Source: Leeuwenhoekiella parthenopeia (GTDB lineage Bacteria > Bacteroidota > Bacteroidia > Flavobacteriales > Flavobacteriaceae). From it: DNA of 64,000 nt. The notes beneath the pieces were generated by a model that saw only the letters and a program-made list of their open reading frames with translations, ran no database searches and was not told the origin of the DNA. A program made the position numbers and the translations under genes. Position 1 is the first letter of the stretch. Every line of letters begins with the position of its first letter. Shown piece after piece: positions 34,720-44,247 of this stretch. The stretch spans positions 1-64,000 of the forward strand of contig NZ_JAJGMW010000010.1 of NCBI RefSeq assembly GCF_020782115.1, in the 5' to 3' direction.

Positions 34720-35457
34720 TTATTCGGTAAACAGCAGCAATTGCTTTTTGATTTTGTCAAAACTCATTTGACTGTTCTTCTCAGCATACCAGGACGCGAA
34801 GCGGTCTAGCGCTTCTGTATTTTCGCGTAAGCCTATCAAAAACAGATCGAGCGCCAATCTAAACAGGATCAGAAGCACCGCAGCTATCATTCCGGCTTTG
34901 AGAAACACCAGAAAAAAACCGGAGAGTATGACTACAAACTGCTGCACAAAAATGCGCAAGTAGGGTTTGGACATCAGTTCGTTTGCTGTGAACTCTGTGT
35001 AGCGCTTTTCGGCTAAAAAATTCATCACAAAAGCCAGCAGGTTTGTAAACACAATGCTGGCGATAAGCAACCACATCCCTTCTAATCTCAATAACGCCTT
35101 ATAATTTTTCAGCAATGCAAAACCATCGGTAAAAAATGAAGAACCTTCAATTTCAAAAAAAGTAAATGCAAATATGCTCTGTATGGCAATAAAAAATCCG
35201 TAGTGAAAGACAAAGAAAATCAGGATGCTGTAATTACCTAAACCCCCTCCATCCTGTTTATTGGTGTGCCTCACACACCAACCCATTTTAAGGACATTAA
35301 AAATCCCAATAATGATACTTTCGACAAAATAGGCCATCACCACAGTCAACGGACTCACAAAACCCACACTCAACAAAACCAATAAAAACAGAGCATTTAC
35401 AAACACCATGTAATTTTTGGTGTTGGGCTTCAGCAATTCAAAAACCAGGGTTTTCAT
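34720..35457 (-). CDS. DUF6498 family membrane protein
   Basis: A 245-residue polytopic membrane protein of about six helices. The N-terminal PLTVVMAYFVESIIIGIFNVLKM and FFVFHYGFFIAIQSIFAF segments fit the DUF6498 pattern. Part of the compact four-gene membrane operon. No enzymatic residue can be named. Confidence 0.75.
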   Translation of the reverse strand: MKTLVFELLKPNTKNYMVFVNALFLLVLLSVGFVSPLTVVMAYFVESIIIGIFNVLKMGWCVRHTNKQDGGGLGNYSILIFFVFHYGFFIAIQSIFAFTFFEIEGSSFFTDGFALLKNYKALLRLEGMWLLIASIVFTNLLAFVMNFLAEKRYTEFTANELMSKPYLRIFVQQFVVILSGFFLVFLKAGMIAAVLLILFRLALDLFLIGLRENTEALDRFASWYAEKNSQMSFDKIKKQLLLFTE

Positions 35458-35474
35458 AGATTTAAACGAAATAG

Positions 35475-35825
35475 TTAGCGATTTAAAAATGCAATTAAAC
35501 TCAGTAGGGCTAAAAGCAGCGCAATTGAAGCCAAGACTAAATACAGCTTATACCTTTTTTTGCCCGCCTGCAAACTGCGGTATTTGCGAGCGCAGAAGTA
35601 ACCTGTAATCAAACAAGGCACGCCTATCAACACGTTGATGTAAAACATCCACATCCAACTCACCACCAGCGCTGCCAGCGCGTAAACCAAAGCTGCGTAA
35701 CCATAAAAGAAGGCAATTTTTGACTGCGAAAAACTCCCGCCGGTGCGGTGCTCTATAAAGCGGAAGCCAAAATAACTCAGCCCAATTACCAGGCTTACAG
35801 AACTTAAAATCAAAAAATAATACAT
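35475..35825 (-). CDS. Membrane protein, first gene of four-gene operon
   Basis: A 116-residue protein with about four hydrophobic segments (residues 3-22, 38-60, 64-80, 93-113). A basic cytosolic loop (RKYRSLQAGKKRYK) lies before the last helix. 17 bp separate it from the DUF6498 gene. No family recognised. Confidence 0.6.
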   Translation of the reverse strand: MYYFLILSSVSLVIGLSYFGFRFIEHRTGGSFSQSKIAFFYGYAALVYALAALVVSWMWMFYINVLIGVPCLITGYFCARKYRSLQAGKKRYKLYLVLASIALLLALLSLIAFLNR

Positions 35826-35837
35826 CCCTTTTAATCA

Positions 35838-35866
35838 AAACTGCCCGAAGCAGCTTCAGGCAGTTT
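35838..35866 (-). terminator. Terminator after the beta-propeller protein gene
   Basis: AAACTGCC (35838-35845) pairs with GGCAGTTT (35859-35866), with an inner GAAGC/CTTC-like pairing. On the minus strand it follows the stop of the beta-propeller gene (35891) and precedes the four-gene operon. Confidence 0.75.
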
Positions 35867-35890
35867 CTAATATTAATTAATAGCTTGAGA

Positions 35891-37795
35891 TTACCTCAAA
35901 TTGTATGCATAAATGGTTTTGTTATCGGCTTTGTAATACAATACGCCTCCAAAATCATCTACCTCATACTCCGGCTTTTTGTCTTTAAGCAGAATTTCTT
36001 TTTTCACACTCCCGTCAGCTTTACTCAATTTTACCAGTCCTACACCGTCATCCAGATTAGAAAGGATGAACTGAGAATCTTCGGTCGCCGCAGAAGCTTT
36101 GAAGCGTTTGCTGAGGTATTCAAATGAAGCTCCTGCCATCGATGCAAACATATCCTGGGCGCGCTTGGCTTCCTTTCCGGTTTCATTATAGCTATCCAGA
36201 TTATTCATATCCATCCCATTACGGTTTGCACCTGCTTTAGCTGCCATTGCAACTGTAAGTGTTGTAGTGGCTACCGCTGTAATACCGCCCATAATTTTAC
36301 CAAACGTGCTTCGGCCCGGAGATTTATAATACTCATGGTACTTTTCGTTTCCGTCAAAGTCAAGTAAGGTCATGTTTTGATCACTCCCTAAGAAAATACC
36401 ATTATCGCGCACTGCCAGTGTGGTTGGATTTTCCTTTTCATCAAACTTTACATTCGCCAGAGTTGATACATCTCCACTTGCTGCGTCTACAGCAAATAAC
36501 TCATCATCCGCATTGATTAAATACCGGCTGTGTGCCTCATCAAAAGCCGAAGTAACACTTTCAGCCTTCTTGAATTTTAAAGGTTTATTCCAAACCGATT
36601 CCCCGGTTTTGAGATCTACAATATTGGCATCTTCAGAGGTGATGTAGATCAATCCCTTTGGCGTTTCGGCCATTATCTGAATGTTTTCTCCGGTTTTGAG
36701 CGGCTTTTTGAACAACGGAGTACCGTCAAAAGCGACTTTATTGATTCCACCTTCATAAATACCGAATAGAATCCCATCTTCCATCACATAGAAATGCTGC
36801 ACAAAACCACCGGTTTTAGGTGCTTTATCCCAAAGGTCCTCACCATTAGCTGCGCTCAGAAGATTGATTTTTGACTCAGACCGACCGGCAAGTACGCTTT
36901 TTCCGGAAGTGTCTTTATCACTCACTACAATCAGACCCTGGGGTACAATTTGAAAATTGCTTACCACCCCGTCAACTTTTACCTTGTCTCCCCAGGCTTC
37001 ACCGCCATCGGGCTTCACTTTTATGATTTCGGTTTTACTCCCGGTGTCGTTTACGTCAAAAGCATAAATTTCTTTCTCATCTGCGCTTGAGGTCATCCAG
37101 TTCACATCTTTTACGTCATTTTCCCAAAGCGTTTGCCCCGAATGACTTTTCGCATAAATACCCTGAGTTGTAGGTACCAATAGTTTGTCTTTTAATAATA
37201 AAGGCGTCCCAGTTACGGCAAAATATTTAGCTGTTGTTTTACCCGGCTCGTTCAGGAAAAAGGAATAATCGAGATTGCCGGTAATGAGATCATAAACAGC
37301 CAGTTTAGCTGTGTTTTTCTCAGCCATCGATCCCTCCTTTTGAAGTCCACTAATAACCAGCTTGTTATCGGGCATAATCACATCTGCTGTTTGAACGGTC
37401 TTCAAGCCTTTACTTTCGGTAGTGAAAATCACTTTACCTGAAATGTAATCAATGACCGCTTTTTTGCTCGATAAAGCCGACAAAGCTTTAAGACCCCCAA
37501 CGCCTCCCTGATCTACGATAAGATAAGGTGAAGCAGGAATATACGTCACCTCTTCAGGCTTTACGCTACCGTAATCTGTAAACTTAAATACCAGCTCGTT
37601 AGAACCCGGCTTAATACCCACGAGACCATCACTGGTTGAGACGACCATCGTTCCGGCCAAAGTCAGAGTCATATTATTGATATTTCCGCCTACATCGTAG
37701 GTATAATCTGGAGTTTCAGCTTTTTGAGCAAAAAGGCCTCCGGTAAAAAGCAACAAGCATACGATGCTGCTTAAATGGTGTAATTGAATTTTCAT
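35891..37795 (-). CDS. Exported PQQ-like beta-propeller repeat protein
   Basis: A protein of 634 residues from the ATG at 37795; an in-frame ATG 11 codons upstream precedes the clear signal peptide (MKIQLHHLSSIVCLLLF... GLFAQ) and is less likely. The mature part has repeating blade-like units (LVSTSDGLVGIKPGSNELVF, VVSDKDTSGKSVLAG, YITSEDANIVDLKTGESVW), typical of PQQ/WD-type propellers. A short hydrophobic stretch (FGKIMGGITAVATTTLTVAM) interrupts one blade. No quinoprotein catalytic motif is evident. Function unknown. The promoter shares a GGCAATTGCC palindrome with the next upstream gene. Confidence 0.75.
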   Translation of the reverse strand: MKIQLHHLSSIVCLLLFTGGLFAQKAETPDYTYDVGGNINNMTLTLAGTMVVSTSDGLVGIKPGSNELVFKFTDYGSVKPEEVTYIPASPYLIVDQGGVGGLKALSALSSKKAVIDYISGKVIFTTESKGLKTVQTADVIMPDNKLVISGLQKEGSMAEKNTAKLAVYDLITGNLDYSFFLNEPGKTTAKYFAVTGTPLLLKDKLLVPTTQGIYAKSHSGQTLWENDVKDVNWMTSSADEKEIYAFDVNDTGSKTEIIKVKPDGGEAWGDKVKVDGVVSNFQIVPQGLIVVSDKDTSGKSVLAGRSESKINLLSAANGEDLWDKAPKTGGFVQHFYVMEDGILFGIYEGGINKVAFDGTPLFKKPLKTGENIQIMAETPKGLIYITSEDANIVDLKTGESVWNKPLKFKKAESVTSAFDEAHSRYLINADDELFAVDAASGDVSTLANVKFDEKENPTTLAVRDNGIFLGSDQNMTLLDFDGNEKYHEYYKSPGRSTFGKIMGGITAVATTTLTVAMAAKAGANRNGMDMNNLDSYNETGKEAKRAQDMFASMAGASFEYLSKRFKASAATEDSQFILSNLDDGVGLVKLSKADGSVKKEILLKDKKPEYEVDDFGGVLYYKADNKTIYAYNLR

Positions 37796-37859
37796 AAGTC
37801 TTCGGTTTATAAAGTTTTTACACTTCAAAAATCCCTGAAAATCAACCGCTAATCAATAG

Positions 37860-37869
37860 GGCAATTGCC
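37860..37869. promoter_or_regulatory. GGCAATTGCC palindrome upstream of the beta-propeller gene
   Basis: A perfect 10-bp palindrome about 65 bp upstream of the ATG at 37795. The flanks resemble those of the second copy at 38618-38627: on the minus strand both read ATACGGCAATTGCC followed by a TAT-GATT stretch. Confidence 0.5.
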
Positions 37870-38047
37870 GTATATTTTGACGTAGTACAAGAGAAAACAA
37901 GAGCTGATGCTCGAGATAAAACAGCGTTTAAATACCTCTTTTAAATAAATATGGCCTCCGCTGCAAATAATAAAGCCGAAAACAGAATTGCTCCTACTTC
38001 CGGCTTCGTGTAAAAACCTCAACACTTGAGATTTTCGATAGTAATAC

Positions 38048-38560
38048 TTACTTAATTTTTAAGTTGAAATCGCCTTCGCTCACAACCACCTTTTTGGTGG
38101 TATCACTGGTAAGATACCCCGTAAAACTGAAGGTTCCCTTAACGCTTTCACCTTTGGTATACTCCGCGATTTTAATCTCGCCATTAGATGATGCGCCCGT
38201 CGCAGTAGAAAAAATCTGAGCGCTCATAAAATCAGATTTGTCCTTAAGATAGGTGTAGGTGCCCAGACTTACCGCGTTCAGGGTATAGGTACCAACGCCT
38301 TCAAAGCCAATAATGGTAATCTGAATGTTTTCAGAATCTGCACTACCGCCGCTAATGGTAATGATTTCGATATTGGCGGAAGAACTCTCCTGAGCAGTAG
38401 TCGCAGCAGGCATAGACTTGTAGGCCTTTCCGTCAACTTTTGCGGTAAGATTGCCTTCACCTGCGGCGCTGTCCCCCCCGTCATCATCTGTGGAGCAGGA
38501 CGTGAGACTTAGGGAAAGACCCAGAAAAAAAATGGATGTGAATTTGATAATTGTGTTCAT
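38048..38560 (-). CDS. Small lipoprotein (DUF6252-like)
   Basis: A protein of 170 residues with lipobox LTSC (Cys at about 22) followed by an Asp-rich tether (STDDDGGD). The body is beta-rich: GNLTAKVDGKAYKSMPAAT, then IGFEGVGTYTLN and a C-terminal SFTGYLTS...SEGDFNLKI. This pattern resembles the DUF6252 group of small Bacteroidota lipoproteins, possibly surface exposed because of the acidic tether after the Cys. It shares an upstream palindrome with the next downstream gene. Confidence 0.65.
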   Translation of the reverse strand: MNTIIKFTSIFFLGLSLSLTSCSTDDDGGDSAAGEGNLTAKVDGKAYKSMPAATTAQESSSANIEIITISGGSADSENIQITIIGFEGVGTYTLNAVSLGTYTYLKDKSDFMSAQIFSTATGASSNGEIKIAEYTKGESVKGTFSFTGYLTSDTTKKVVVSEGDFNLKIK

Positions 38561-38617
38561 GGTTTTGGTTTTTGATTACAAGACAAATCTCCTGTTAATC
38601 AAAACACCAATCCATAA

Positions 38618-38627
38618 GGCAATTGCC
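38618..38627. promoter_or_regulatory. GGCAATTGCC palindrome upstream of the DUF6252-like lipoprotein gene
   Basis: Identical to the copy at 37860-37869 and placed similarly, about 58 bp before the ATG at 38560. It lies just after the stop of the GSCFA gene (38632), so it can act on the lipoprotein promoter only. Confidence 0.5.
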
Positions 38628-38631
38628 GTAT

Positions 38632-39579
38632 TTAGAATTGAATATGAGGAATTTCCCGCTGCAGCTGTGCTATTTTTTGCTGCAGTTTTTTAAGGAATTG
38701 CTGATGCTGATCTGAATTTGGGTTAAATGCCCGATGCTCTAAACCACGCTGAATTTCTTCAACCTGTTTTTTTAAAGCTTGAGCCTGCGGCGAAAGGTAA
38801 ACCGACTCAAAAGCTTCCCAGATGTAATCAACCGCAAGGGCGTTAGGATGTATGAGGTCGCGGTCGTAAAAGCGGTAATCCCGCAGCTCGTCCATAACAA
38901 TTTCATAGGCTGGAAAGTAAAAAGCAGGATCACTCCGCTGTACTACCGAATGTACCGCGGCAATAAGATGTGCCTTACTGCGCTGGTTTTCGACAAAACC
39001 ATCCTTAATATGGCGCACAGGAGAAACGGTAAAGGTTACCGAAGCATTGGAATTACGTTTTGCTATAGCTGTCAACGTGCGCTGCAAAGCCGCCTCAACC
39101 TCAGCTACCGAAGCCAGTTCTTTCTTAAACTCCCGCTGTGGGATTTTATGGCAATTGGCTACGATCTTATTTTGAGTTTTATGGCGATATCCCCAGGCCG
39201 TGCCCAGCGTGATAAAGATATGAGTGGCTTTTTGGAGTTGGTCATAGGCATCAGCCAGGGCTGTATTGAGCTGCTCTGTCGCAGCTTTTGCAGAAGTTGC
39301 ACTAAGTTTCGAATGCGCATCAAACGAGACAAAATTTCCGTTTATTTCTTCAAAATCGCTTTCTTTAAATTCCCTGCGCTCAGCCACCTGCTCAAAAAAC
39401 CGGGCAATAGCTTCCGGGTGAAACAAAATCCCAAACGGATTTATGGTATTCCTAAACTTATAATACTCAAATTTCGCCCCAATATTCTCTACAAAACAAC
39501 TGCCCACCAGCATAATCTGCGAATCGTAATCAATAGGATTGGCAGTGGGCTGTAGCGGGATTTTGGTTTGGAGTTGCAC
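38632..39579 (-). CDS. GSCFA domain protein
   Basis: A 315-residue protein. The GSCFA name motif is close: VGSCFVENI at about residue 26, followed by NPFGILFHP and, further on, HIFITLGTAWGYRH and FTVSPVRHIKDGF. The C-terminal third is a lysine/glutamine-rich helix. GSCFA proteins are SGNH/GDSL-like hydrolases of unknown substrate; the Ser and the terminal DRDLIHPNALA (Asp, His) would be the catalytic residues. The C-terminal helix is coiled-coil prone. Confidence 0.85.
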   Translation of the reverse strand: MQLQTKIPLQPTANPIDYDSQIMLVGSCFVENIGAKFEYYKFRNTINPFGILFHPEAIARFFEQVAERREFKESDFEEINGNFVSFDAHSKLSATSAKAATEQLNTALADAYDQLQKATHIFITLGTAWGYRHKTQNKIVANCHKIPQREFKKELASVAEVEAALQRTLTAIAKRNSNASVTFTVSPVRHIKDGFVENQRSKAHLIAAVHSVVQRSDPAFYFPAYEIVMDELRDYRFYDRDLIHPNALAVDYIWEAFESVYLSPQAQALKKQVEEIQRGLEHRAFNPNSDQHQQFLKKLQQKIAQLQREIPHIQF

Positions 39580-39704
39580 TTATTTTTATTGGTATTGCTA
39601 TTATTGGAATTGGGTGCTGTTTGGTTAAGAGTTATTGATTATTGGGTTATTTGAAAAGCGTCCAGTATTTATGATTTCTTATTTATTGTTGAACTGACAA
39701 AAAA
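39580..39704. other. Intergenic stretch before the 200-bp repeats
   Basis: About 125 bp with fragments of TTATTGGGTTATTT-type sequence akin to the repeat at 573-612. No gene is evident. Confidence 0.4.
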
Positions 39705-39904
39705 CAATGCGCGATATAATCGCGCAGGAGCGTATGGGTCTCGACTGCACTTCGACAAGCTCAGTGTGACACGCTCGACCTGACAACTGGGCTATTTCTA
39801 ATTTCTGATTTTGTATTTCGTATTTGCCAACTGCTTACTGAGACTGCCAACTTTTTGCTTGTAATCAAAACCCAATTAACTAATAACTATTAACATCAAA
39901 CTAT
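39705..39904. repeat. Tandem 200-bp repeat, copy 1
   Basis: Nearly the same sequence recurs immediately downstream with a 200-bp period (39905-40108). Each copy opens with a hairpin, here GCGCGAT-ATA-ATCGCGC (39709-39725), followed by the conserved block CGACTGCACTTCGACAAGCT and CAGTGTGACACGCTCGACC. The central CTTCGACAAGCTCAGTG phrase is of the kind widely scattered in Bacteroidota intergenic DNA. Confidence 0.85.
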
Positions 39905-40108
39905 CAACGCGTGATACAATCGCGCGGGAGCGGATGGGTCTCGACTGCACTTCGACAAGCTCAGTGTGACACGCTCGACCTGACAACATCGGGTTATTTA
40001 TAATTTCTGATTTTGTATTTCGTATTTCCTAACTGTCTACTGAGACTGCCCACTTTTTACTTCTAACAAAAAACCAATTAACTAATAACCATTAACATCA
40101 AACTATCA
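39905..40108. repeat. Tandem 200-bp repeat, copy 2
   Basis: Second copy, ending at the alaS stop codon (40106-40108). Its opening hairpin is GCGTGAT-ACA-ATCGCGC (39909-39925): the base change keeps the stem as a G-U pair. Last part ATTAACATCAAACTATC matches the end of copy 1. Confidence 0.85.
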
Positions 40109-42718
40109 CCCCAGGTACTCCTTCACCGCTCCCAAAGCAGCTACAATCCCATCGGGATTTTTACCTCCGGCAGTAGCGAAAAACGGCTGGCCGCCACCAC
40201 CTCCCTGAATGTATTTACCCAGTTCGCGTACAATAGTACCCGCGTTTAAGTCTTTCGCTTTAGCTAAATCTTTATCAATATAACAACTTAACAAAGCCTT
40301 ATCGCCCTGACGCGAAGCCAGCACCAAAAAGAGATTTTCTACTTCACCACCCAACTGGAAAGACAAATCTTTGATGCCGTTTGCATCCAGATCCACCTCA
40401 CGGGCGAGAAACTGAATTCCGTTTATTTCTTCCAGATCTGCTTTGAGTTCGCCTTTTACATTCTTGGCTTTCTCAGCCAGTAAAGACTCGAGCTGCTTTT
40501 TGAGTTCGTTGTTTTCTTCCTGCAGATTTTCAATGGCTTTTGCAGGTTCTTTGGTGTTGTTAAGCAGGCAGCGTACAGATTCAAGCGTTTCGTCCTGTTC
40601 TTCAAAATACTGCATCACCGCGTCGCCGGTAATCGCTTCAATACGACGAATTCCCGAAGCAACCGCTCCCTCTGATTTGATTTTAAAATACCAGATGTCA
40701 CCGGTATTGTCTGCGTGGGTACCCCCACACAATTCCATAGACTTGCCAAAACGTATGGTACGCACCGCATCCCCGTATTTTTCACCAAATAGCGCAATCG
40801 CACCTTCCGCAATCGCCTGATCGTAAGGAATACCGCGTTGCTCTTCAAGTGGCAACTGCTCCTGAATACGGGCGTTTACAAACTGCTCTACTTCTTTCAA
40901 TTCTTCAATAGTTACTTTTGAGAAGTGCGAAAAGTCAAAGCGCAAATAACCGCTGTGCACCATAGAACCTTTTTGCTCTACGTGCGTTCCTAAAACAGCG
41001 CGTAGGGCCTGATGCAACAAGTGTGTCGCGGTATGGTTTGCCTGCGTACGATTGCGTTGCCTGGCATCTACCACCGCGGTAAAGGTCTCTTCTAAATTTT
41101 TCGGAAGGTTTTTAGCCAAATGAATAATCAGGTTGTTTTCCTTTTTGGTATCGGTGATGTAGATCACATCGCCATTGGGCGCTTCGAGATAGCCTTTATC
41201 GCCCACCTGACCGCCACCTTCTGCGTAAAACGGAGTCAGATTAAAAACGAGTTGATACTGGTCGCCTTCTTTTTTGGTATTTATTTTTCGGTAGCGGGTA
41301 ATGCGCACAGGCGTTTCGAGCGTGTCATAACCTACAAATTCTTCTTCGGCATCATCCTCAAGTACCGTCCAGTCCCCGGCTTCAATTTTTCCGGCAGCAC
41401 GTGAACGGTCTTTTTGTTTTTGCAATTCGGATTGAAATCCTTTTTCGTCGAGGCTGTACCCCTTTTCGCCCAAAATCAAAGCGGTCAAATCTATAGGAAA
41501 ACCATAGGTGTCGTACAGCTCAAAAGCTTTGGTACCCGAAACCTCTTTACCTTGTGTCTCTGCAATGATCGAATCGAGCAAAATCAAGCCCTGATCCAAA
41601 GTTCGCAGGAAACTGTGCTCCTCCTCCTTGATTACGTTATAAATGAGGTTTTGTTGTTTTTTAAGCTCAGGGAACGCTTTGCCCATCTCATCAGTCAATA
41701 CGCCAACCAACTTGTAAATGAACGGTTCTTTGGTATCCAGAAAGGTAAAACCGTAACGTACCGCGCGTCGTAAAATACGGCGTATCACATACCCGGCACC
41801 GGTGTTGCTGGGCAACTGTCCGTCTGCGATGGAGAAAGCAACCGCGCGCACGTGATCTGCAATCACCCGAATCGCGATATCGGTTTCTTCTTTATTTCCG
41901 TATTTAGAATTGGTGATGGTTTCAATCTCGCGGATAAGCGGTGTAAACACATCGGTATCGTAATTTGATTTTTTGCCTTGTAGCGCCATACAGAGACGCT
42001 CAAAGCCCATCCCGGTATCAATATGTTTTGCGGGTAGATTTTCAAGCGAACCGTTTGCTTTTCGGTTGTACTGAATGAAAACCAGGTTCCAGATTTCAAC
42101 CACCTGAGGATGGTCTGCATTTACGAGTTGGGCTCCCGGTGTTTTTGCCTTTTCTTCTTCAGAACGCAAATCGACGTGAATTTCAGAACAGGGTCCGCAG
42201 GGTCCCTGATCGCCCATTTCCCAGAAGTTGTCTTTTTTGTTTCCGTTTAAGATACGGTCTGCAGGCACGTGCTTGCTCCAAATGTCATACGCCTCGGTAT
42301 CGCGCTCCAGATTTTCACTGCTATCCCCTTCAAAAATGGTCACATACAAGTTGTTTTTATCCATTTTGAACACTTCGGTAAGCAACTCCCAGGCCCAATC
42401 TATGGCTTCCTGCTTAAAGTAATCGCCAAAACTCCAGTTACCCAGCATCTCAAACATCGTGTGATGGTAGGTATCTTTACCCACTTCTTCCAGATCGTTA
42501 TGCTTTCCGCTAACGCGAAGACATTTTTGCGTATCGGTCACCCGGGTATCTTTGGGCACTCCATTCCCCAAAAAGTATTCTTTAAACTGATTCATCCCGG
42601 CGTTTGTAAACATCAGCGTAGGATCGTTTTTGATCACCATAGGTGCTGAAGCGACGATGGAATGGTTTTTGGACTTAAAAAATGAAAGAAAAGTATCGCG
42701 AATTTCCTGGGATTTCAT
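40106..42718 (-). CDS. alaS: Alanyl-tRNA synthetase
   Basis: An 870-residue class II synthetase that charges tRNA-Ala and hydrolyses mischarged Ser/Gly. Order: catalytic core (about 1-240, [20 protein letters not shown] and [13 protein letters not shown]), tRNA-recognition region, editing domain with [12 protein letters not shown] and the zinc-binding [10 protein letters not shown] (about 565-680), and C-terminal coiled coil and C-Ala domain ([14 protein letters not shown] near the end). Length is normal. The downstream region holds two 200-bp repeats. Confidence 0.97.
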   Translation of the reverse strand: MKSQEIRDTFLSFFKSKNHSIVASAPMVIKNDPTLMFTNAGMNQFKEYFLGNGVPKDTRVTDTQKCLRVSGKHNDLEEVGKDTYHHTMFEMLGNWSFGDYFKQEAIDWAWELLTEVFKMDKNNLYVTIFEGDSSENLERDTEAYDIWSKHVPADRILNGNKKDNFWEMGDQGPCGPCSEIHVDLRSEEEKAKTPGAQLVNADHPQVVEIWNLVFIQYNRKANGSLENLPAKHIDTGMGFERLCMALQGKKSNYDTDVFTPLIREIETITNSKYGNKEETDIAIRVIADHVRAVAFSIADGQLPSNTGAGYVIRRILRRAVRYGFTFLDTKEPFIYKLVGVLTDEMGKAFPELKKQQNLIYNVIKEEEHSFLRTLDQGLILLDSIIAETQGKEVSGTKAFELYDTYGFPIDLTALILGEKGYSLDEKGFQSELQKQKDRSRAAGKIEAGDWTVLEDDAEEEFVGYDTLETPVRITRYRKINTKKEGDQYQLVFNLTPFYAEGGGQVGDKGYLEAPNGDVIYITDTKKENNLIIHLAKNLPKNLEETFTAVVDARQRNRTQANHTATHLLHQALRAVLGTHVEQKGSMVHSGYLRFDFSHFSKVTIEELKEVEQFVNARIQEQLPLEEQRGIPYDQAIAEGAIALFGEKYGDAVRTIRFGKSMELCGGTHADNTGDIWYFKIKSEGAVASGIRRIEAITGDAVMQYFEEQDETLESVRCLLNNTKEPAKAIENLQEENNELKKQLESLLAEKAKNVKGELKADLEEINGIQFLAREVDLDANGIKDLSFQLGGEVENLFLVLASRQGDKALLSCYIDKDLAKAKDLNAGTIVRELGKYIQGGGGGQPFFATAGGKNPDGIVAALGAVKEYLG

Positions 42719-42772
42719 GAGTAAATTTTAGACTGGTTTTTGCCAAAATGAGTTTACCGGCAAACTATTTTT

Positions 42773-42780
42773 TATATTTG
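42773..42780 (+). promoter_or_regulatory. -7 element for the M23 peptidase operon
   Basis: TATATTTG matches TAnnTTTG exactly on the plus strand, about 150 bp before the ATG at 42929. No TTG lies at the normal -33 spacing. The predicted leader is about 140 nt. Confidence 0.45.
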
Positions 42781-42928
42781 TTCGTTACCCTTCTGATTCA
42801 GGAGGGATTTTTGAGGATTTTAAACTGGTTTCAGCATTAAAAATCTTACGTTAAATCCTGAGGTTTTACTCAAGATTCACCCACGATTCGCGGGTTTTCA
42901 TTAACGCAAAAATAGAATAATTTAAACA

Positions 42929-43906
42929 ATGTCTAAGGTTAAATATTATTACGACAAAGAGACGCTTTCCTATAAAAAGATAGAGAAGCGCAAGGGTCGT
43001 AAACTGGGTTATGTAGCTTTATCTATTGTTGCCTCGTTTCTTGCAGGTTTTATTTTACTAATCATTTATCTCAATATTCCCGATCTGGAAACGCCCCGCG
43101 AAAAAGCACTCGCACGCGAATTGCAAAATATGAAAATGCAATACGGGGTTCTCAATAAAAAACTGGATCAGGTGCAGACCGTTCTGAGCGAAATCGAAGA
43201 ACGCGACAATACCATTTACCGGCTTTATTTTGAGGCCAATCCCATTCCTGATGAGCAACGCAAGGCCGGTTTTGGAGGGGTTAACCGCTACAAAGACCTT
43301 GAAGGTTTTGATAACTCTAAAATGATTATTGAAACGAATAAGCGTCTGGACATTTTGACCAAACAACTCGTTGTACAAAGCAAATCGCTTGATGAAATCG
43401 CAGTTTTGGCCGAAGAAAAAGAGAAATTACTGGCTGCAATCCCTGCCATTCAACCGGTATCTAATGAAAATCTTACGCGCATCGCTTCGGGTTATGGGTA
43501 TCGTTCAGACCCGTTTACCAAGGAACGTAAGTTTCACTATGGGATGGATTTTACCGCGCCTCGAGGAACTCCGGTTTATGCGACAGGTGATGGTGTAGTT
43601 GAACGCGCCGATAATAATGCCACAGGTTATGGTAATCACATCCGTGTAGATCATGGCTATGGCTATGTAAGCCTGTATGCCCACCTGTACAAGTACAATG
43701 TGAGACCGGGACAAAAGGTGAAACGCGGTGATCTCATAGGTTTTGTAGGCAGTACCGGGCGTTCTGAAGCACCGCATTTGCATTATGAAATCTTTAAGGA
43801 TGGCGAGCGCATCAATCCGATAAATTTCTACTACGGAAACCTATCGCCTGAAGAGTTTGACGTAATTTTACAGAAAGCACAACTCGAAAACCAATCGCTG
43901 GATTAA
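42929..43906 (+). CDS. Membrane-anchored M23 metallopeptidase
   Basis: A 325-residue protein with a cytosolic basic N-terminus, one transmembrane helix (about 28-48), a coiled coil (about 60-190) and a C-terminal M23 domain (about 190-310). Zinc ligands: the His and Asp of FHYGMDFTAP and the last His of EAPHLHYEIF. Such enzymes cut cross-links in peptidoglycan or, as EnvC-like proteins, activate amidases; all ligands seem present, so catalysis is likely. Its stop codon overlaps the start of the merR gene by one base (TAATG). Confidence 0.92.
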   Translation: MSKVKYYYDKETLSYKKIEKRKGRKLGYVALSIVASFLAGFILLIIYLNIPDLETPREKALARELQNMKMQYGVLNKKLDQVQTVLSEIEERDNTIYRLYFEANPIPDEQRKAGFGGVNRYKDLEGFDNSKMIIETNKRLDILTKQLVVQSKSLDEIAVLAEEKEKLLAAIPAIQPVSNENLTRIASGYGYRSDPFTKERKFHYGMDFTAPRGTPVYATGDGVVERADNNATGYGNHIRVDHGYGYVSLYAHLYKYNVRPGQKVKRGDLIGFVGSTGRSEAPHLHYEIFKDGERINPINFYYGNLSPEEFDVILQKAQLENQSLD

Positions 43907-44235
43907 TGCACGTTGACCTGCCCGAAAAATTATACTACAGCATAGGCGAAGTTGCTGATGCCTTTGGCGTCAACACCTCGCTGGTGCGCTTTTGGGAAAA
44001 AGAATTTGATGTATTAAAGCCCAAAAAAAACGCGAAAGGCAATCGTAAGTTCACGCCCGAAGACATTAAAAATCTCGAGCTTATTTACCATTTGGTCAAG
44101 GAGCGGGGCTTTACGCTGGAAGGCGCCAAAACGCATTTAAAGGAAAACAAACACCAAACACTCAATAAATTTGATCTCATCCGCAAGCTGGAAGCCATAA
44201 AGGCCCAACTGCAGGATTTAAAAGATCAACTCTAA
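43906..44235 (+). CDS. MerR family transcriptional regulator
   Basis: A 109-residue protein with an N-terminal winged helix (YYSIGEVADAFGVNTSLVRFWEKEF, FTPEDIKNLELIYHLVKERGFTLEGAKTHL) and a short C-terminal coiled coil for dimerisation. It lacks the cysteine-containing metal-binding end of MerR itself, so the signal is unknown. Embedded in the envelope operon between the M23 and lemA genes; this form is common next to M23 genes in Flavobacteria. Confidence 0.9.
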   Translation: MHVDLPEKLYYSIGEVADAFGVNTSLVRFWEKEFDVLKPKKNAKGNRKFTPEDIKNLELIYHLVKERGFTLEGAKTHLKENKHQTLNKFDLIRKLEAIKAQLQDLKDQL

Positions 44236-44247
44236 TCAATCAAAATC

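Noticed and set aside
39705-40108. CRISPR-like array
   Set aside because: Only two long units with no short spacers; a simple tandem duplication explains it.
41414-41773. Plus-strand 119-codon ORF inside alaS
   Set aside because: Shadow of alaS; no start context or family match.
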